From positions 1,054,001-1,118,000 of the forward strand of contig NZ_CP021376.1 in assembly GCF_002157875.1 (NCBI RefSeq): a DNA stretch of 64,000 nt. The letters are read 5' to 3'. The notes beneath the pieces are model-generated. The model worked only from the letters and a program-made list of their open reading frames with translations. It ran no database searches and had not been told where the DNA came from. The translations under genes and the position numbers were made by a program. How positions within the stretch are numbered: the first letter of the stretch is position 1; each line of letters opens with the position of its first letter. This document shows, one piece after another, positions 61,379 to 64,000 of the stretch. The stretch comes from Oceanisphaera avium (GTDB lineage: Bacteria > Pseudomonadota > Gammaproteobacteria > Enterobacterales > Aeromonadaceae).

Positions 61379-62263
61379 ATGGAAACTGAATTTAATACCA
61401 TAGCGCTCATTGGCAAACCCGATCATGAAGGCGCTAACCAAACCTTAGTGGCACTGTATAAACACCTTGCCGACTTAGGCCTAAATGTAGTGATTGAACG
61501 TCGAGTGGGCGAGCAACTGGGATTAGATCAAGTCGAGCTTTTAGAAATGGTAGAGCTCGGTGAGCGCGCCGACTTGGCTATTGTGGTGGGCGGAGATGGC
61601 AACATGCTAGGTGCAGCACGCGTACTAGCGCGCTTTGATGTAGCCGTAGTAGGCGTAAACCGTGGCAACCTCGGCTTTTTAACCGACTTATCTCCCGATA
61701 GTTTTGAATATCCGCTAGAGCGATTATTAGCAGGAGATTATCAAGCGGAACAGCGCTTTTTATTAGAGACTCAAGTACATCGCCATGGCCAATTAAAAGC
61801 CAGTAATACTGCAATGAATGAAGCGGTATTACACCCTGGAAAAATTGCGCACATGATTGAGTTTGAGGTTTATATTAATGGCGTCTTTATGTATAGCCAG
61901 CGCGCCGATGGCATGATAGTCGCCACCCCCACCGGCTCTACGGCCTACTCTTTATCTGCCGGTGGCCCTATTGTAACGCCTAACCTTAACGCTATTACCT
62001 TAGCACCCATGTTTCCGCATACGCTAAGTTGCAGACCGATTGTGATTGATGCGGACTCACAAATAAAACTGGTGATCTCACCAAATAATAAAACCAGCCA
62101 AATGCTAGTGAGCTGCGATGGACATGTATCATTAGCAGTACAGCCTGGGGATGAAATTTACATTAGTAAAAGCCCTCATAAACTTAAGCTACTTCATCCT
62201 AGAGGCCATAACTACTTTGAAGTGCTGCGCAGTAAACTGGGCTGGGGTAGCAAGTTATTTTAA
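61379..62263 (+). CDS. nadK: NAD kinase
   Basis: Phosphorylates NAD to NADP. The chosen start [13 protein letters not shown] gives 294 residues (E. coli 292); the frame opens at a TTG three codons upstream. The catalytic [11 protein letters not shown] (near 72) is followed by [42 protein letters not shown] and [10 protein letters not shown]. Divergent from grpE and 210 bases before recN, as in E. coli. Confidence 0.96.
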   Translation: METEFNTIALIGKPDHEGANQTLVALYKHLADLGLNVVIERRVGEQLGLDQVELLEMVELGERADLAIVVGGDGNMLGAARVLARFDVAVVGVNRGNLGFLTDLSPDSFEYPLERLLAGDYQAEQRFLLETQVHRHGQLKASNTAMNEAVLHPGKIAHMIEFEVYINGVFMYSQRADGMIVATPTGSTAYSLSAGGPIVTPNLNAITLAPMFPHTLSCRPIVIDADSQIKLVISPNNKTSQMLVSCDGHVSLAVQPGDEIYISKSPHKLKLLHPRGHNYFEVLRSKLGWGSKLF

Positions 62264-62407
62264 GGCAATACCAGCACTGTTGCTTTGCACCAAGAGCTCA
62301 CGATAAAAAAGCTACTAACAAGTCAGCGTTTAGCTGAAATTACTCAGGCTTTGAGGGTGATTTTATCGCTTAAGTAGGAGGTTGCGCACTTACAGTTGTA
62401 TTAATTG

Positions 62408-62449
62408 TTGCCACTGTACAAAATCACAGTATACTGTTTTTATAAACAG
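62408..62449 (+). promoter_or_regulatory. recN promoter with two LexA boxes
   Basis: LexA box 1 is CTGT-N8-ACAG at 62414-62429 and box 2 is CTGT-N8-ACAG at 62434-62449, the latter extended to a full TACTG-N10-CAGTA. TTGCCA (62408-62413) and TATACT (62430-62435) are -35 and -10 candidates separated by exactly 16 bases, all of it box 1. LexA binding would cover the promoter. recN is strongly SOS-induced in E. coli through similar boxes. Confidence 0.88.
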
Positions 62450-62473
62450 TATACTTTGTGCAGGGGACTTACC

Positions 62474-64000
62474 ATGTTACTTCAGCTCACTATCAGTAAT
62501 TTTGCCATCGTGTCCTTTCTTGAGCTGGACTTGCGCGCCGGCATGACCAGCATTACCGGCGAAACGGGCGCAGGTAAGTCCATTGCCATCGATGCCTTAG
62601 CCCTAGCATTAGGCGAACGAGGTGACTCGGATGCCGTGCGCCCCGGTGCAGAAAAGGCCGATATTAGTGCTCGTTTTAGAATTGATAAGCTCCCCCGCGT
62701 TAAAGCATGGTTGAATGAACAAGAGCTAGATGAACAAGACGAATGCATTTTGCGCCGCACCTTAACGCGTGAGGGGCGCTCGCGCGGTTATATCAACGGT
62801 TTACCCGTCCCTTTAAGCCAATTAAAAGCGCTAGGCGCTTTATTAATTAATATTCATGGTCAACATGCGCATCACGCTTTACAAAAATCAGACTATCAAC
62901 GCGCTTTATTGGATGCTTATGCAGGCCATGCCCAATTAATAGAAAAATCCAGTCGGTTTTACCAACTTTGGCGCCAACTTAGTAATGAGCGCAAGCATCT
63001 TAAAAGCGAGCAAGCACAGTGGCAGGCTCAGCGCCAATTACTGGAGTACCAAGTAGCCGAGCTCGATGAATTGGCGCTAGCTAGCGATGAATTTCCTGAG
63101 CTAGAAGCAGAGCATGCGCGCCTGGCAAATGGCGCAGAGCTCCTTAGTGACTGTCAATTAGCGCTTAATGTATTAGCGGACGGGGAAGAGACTAATGCTC
63201 TTGAGCATTTGCGCCAAGGTCTAAAAGTCGTTACCGAGTTAAGTGCCATGGATGCCCTCCTTGCGCCCATTCAAGAGCTATTAGCCAGCAGCCTTATTCA
63301 ATTAGAAGAAGGCTATAGCGAGCTTAGCCGTTATTTAGACCGCTTAGAGTTAGATCCCCAGCGTTTATCAGAAGTGGAAGCGCGCATGAGCAAAGTAATG
63401 GAGCTGGCGCGCAAGCACCAAGTAGGCGCAAATGAGTTAGCCAAGTTTCACCAACATCTTAAGCAGCAATTAGCAGCTATGGATAATAATAATGAGCGTT
63501 TAGAAGCACTGGATGAAGAAGTGACACACGCTAAAGAGCAGTTTTTACAAGCTGCAGAGCGACTAAGTCACAGTCGCCAGCGCTATGCTCAGTCTTTAAA
63601 TAGCCAAATTACTAAAAGCTTACATCAGCTGAGTATGGAGCACGGGCGCTTTGAAATAACCGTCACTGCAGATACCACAGTCGGCTTTTCACCTTTGGGT
63701 ATCGATAAAGTTGAGTTTTTAGTGAGTACCAACCCAGGTCAGCCTTTAAGCCCGTTAGCAAAAGCGGCCTCAGGGGGTGAGCTATCGCGCATTAGTTTAG
63801 CGATTCAAGTGATCACCGCGCAGAAAGTAGAAACCCCTACTTTGATCTTCGATGAGGTAGATGTCGGCGTCAGTGGCCCTACCGCCGCAGTGGTCGGTAA
63901 ATTACTTCGCCAACTCGGCCAGTCCACTCAAGTGTTGGTGATCACTCATCTTCCTCAAGTGGCGGGAAATGGCCATCAACATTACTTTGTTAGTAAAAAT
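62474..64000 (+). CDS. recN: DNA repair protein RecN, 3' end outside window
   Basis: SMC-like ATPase for double-strand break repair. The open frame gives 509 residues to the window edge; E. coli RecN has 553, so about 44 are missing. The ATP site is TGETGAGKS (28-36), then a coiled-coil region with Q/E/L-rich helices, the ABC signature AASGGELSR and Walker B TLIFDEVDVGVSG near the end. No stop or frameshift was seen on direct translation. SOS control is indicated by two LexA boxes. Confidence 0.96.
   Translation, partial: MLLQLTISNFAIVSFLELDLRAGMTSITGETGAGKSIAIDALALALGERGDSDAVRPGAEKADISARFRIDKLPRVKAWLNEQELDEQDECILRRTLTREGRSRGYINGLPVPLSQLKALGALLINIHGQHAHHALQKSDYQRALLDAYAGHAQLIEKSSRFYQLWRQLSNERKHLKSEQAQWQAQRQLLEYQVAELDELALASDEFPELEAEHARLANGAELLSDCQLALNVLADGEETNALEHLRQGLKVVTELSAMDALLAPIQELLASSLIQLEEGYSELSRYLDRLELDPQRLSEVEARMSKVMELARKHQVGANELAKFHQHLKQQLAAMDNNNERLEALDEEVTHAKEQFLQAAERLSHSRQRYAQSLNSQITKSLHQLSMEHGRFEITVTADTTVGFSPLGIDKVEFLVSTNPGQPLSPLAKAASGGELSRISLAIQVITAQKVETPTLIFDEVDVGVSGPTAAVVGKLLRQLGQSTQVLVITHLPQVAGNGHQHYFVSKN

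Overview
The window is a stretch of a gammaproteobacterial chromosome. Protein sequences and gene order (folP-glmM-secG-tRNA-Leu-tRNA-fMet-rimP-nusA-infB-rbfA-truB-rpsO-pnp; rsmE-gshB-yqgE-ruvX; dapB-carA-carB; grpE-dnaK-dnaJ; nadK-recN) point to the Aeromonadales neighbourhood, perhaps Oceanisphaera, Oceanimonas or Zobellella. That placement is inference from gene order and protein similarity; no phylogeny was run.

Left end (1-3625): a chromosomal integron. An integron integrase on the + strand carries the IntI-specific patch and has a perfect LexA box just before its start codon. It faces away from an array of gene cassettes read on the - strand. Three cassette genes are visible: a zinc-ribbon/DUF4145 protein, an unrecognised membrane-anchored coiled-coil protein, and a DUF262 (GmrSD-type) protein cut by the window edge. 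Two dissimilar attC sites separate them. DUF262 and DUF4145 both occur in defence contexts, so the array may carry anti-phage cargo. A gene-poor 0.6 kb stretch separates the integron from core genes.

4.2-25 kb: housekeeping genes. These are tkt, metK with a possible MetJ operator, sprT, a secreted nuclease in the place endA has in E. coli, rsmE-gshB-yqgE-ruvX coupled by short overlaps, a cold-shock gene with a long leader, carA-carB, dapB, fklB, a broken nagK, an XRE regulator, ompA, a ychJ-family gene, purU, a DUF1244 gene and yfbR.

25.0-34.4 kb: an 11-gene, tightly overlapping - strand operon. It holds DUF523/DUF1722, a MerR regulator, photolyase, an NTF2-like protein, an SDR, an FAD oxidoreductase, DUF1365, a Cfa-like methyltransferase, DUF2878, a chalcone-isomerase-like protein and a DUF3833 lipoprotein. 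Four TTGTACAA-type boxes, in two pairs with 19-bp spacing, precede it. This looks like a stress- or light-inducible DNA repair and membrane-lipid modification system, and is the most interesting partly described system in the window.

34.5-64 kb: a yeaC-family gene, two GAPDH genes flanking a DUF2989 lipoprotein, a BOF-fold periplasmic protein, trhP, then the translation/RNA supercluster, ftsH, rlmE divergent from yhbY, a PilZ-like protein, greA, the dnaJ/dnaK/grpE chaperone set with two sigma-32-type promoters, nadK, and recN behind two LexA boxes.

Sequence quality: infB, dnaJ and nagK are each broken by what looks like one missing G in a G homopolymer. Restoring one base gives normal-length proteins of 896, 376 and 306 residues. 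Because infB is essential, base-calling errors are the likeliest cause of all three.
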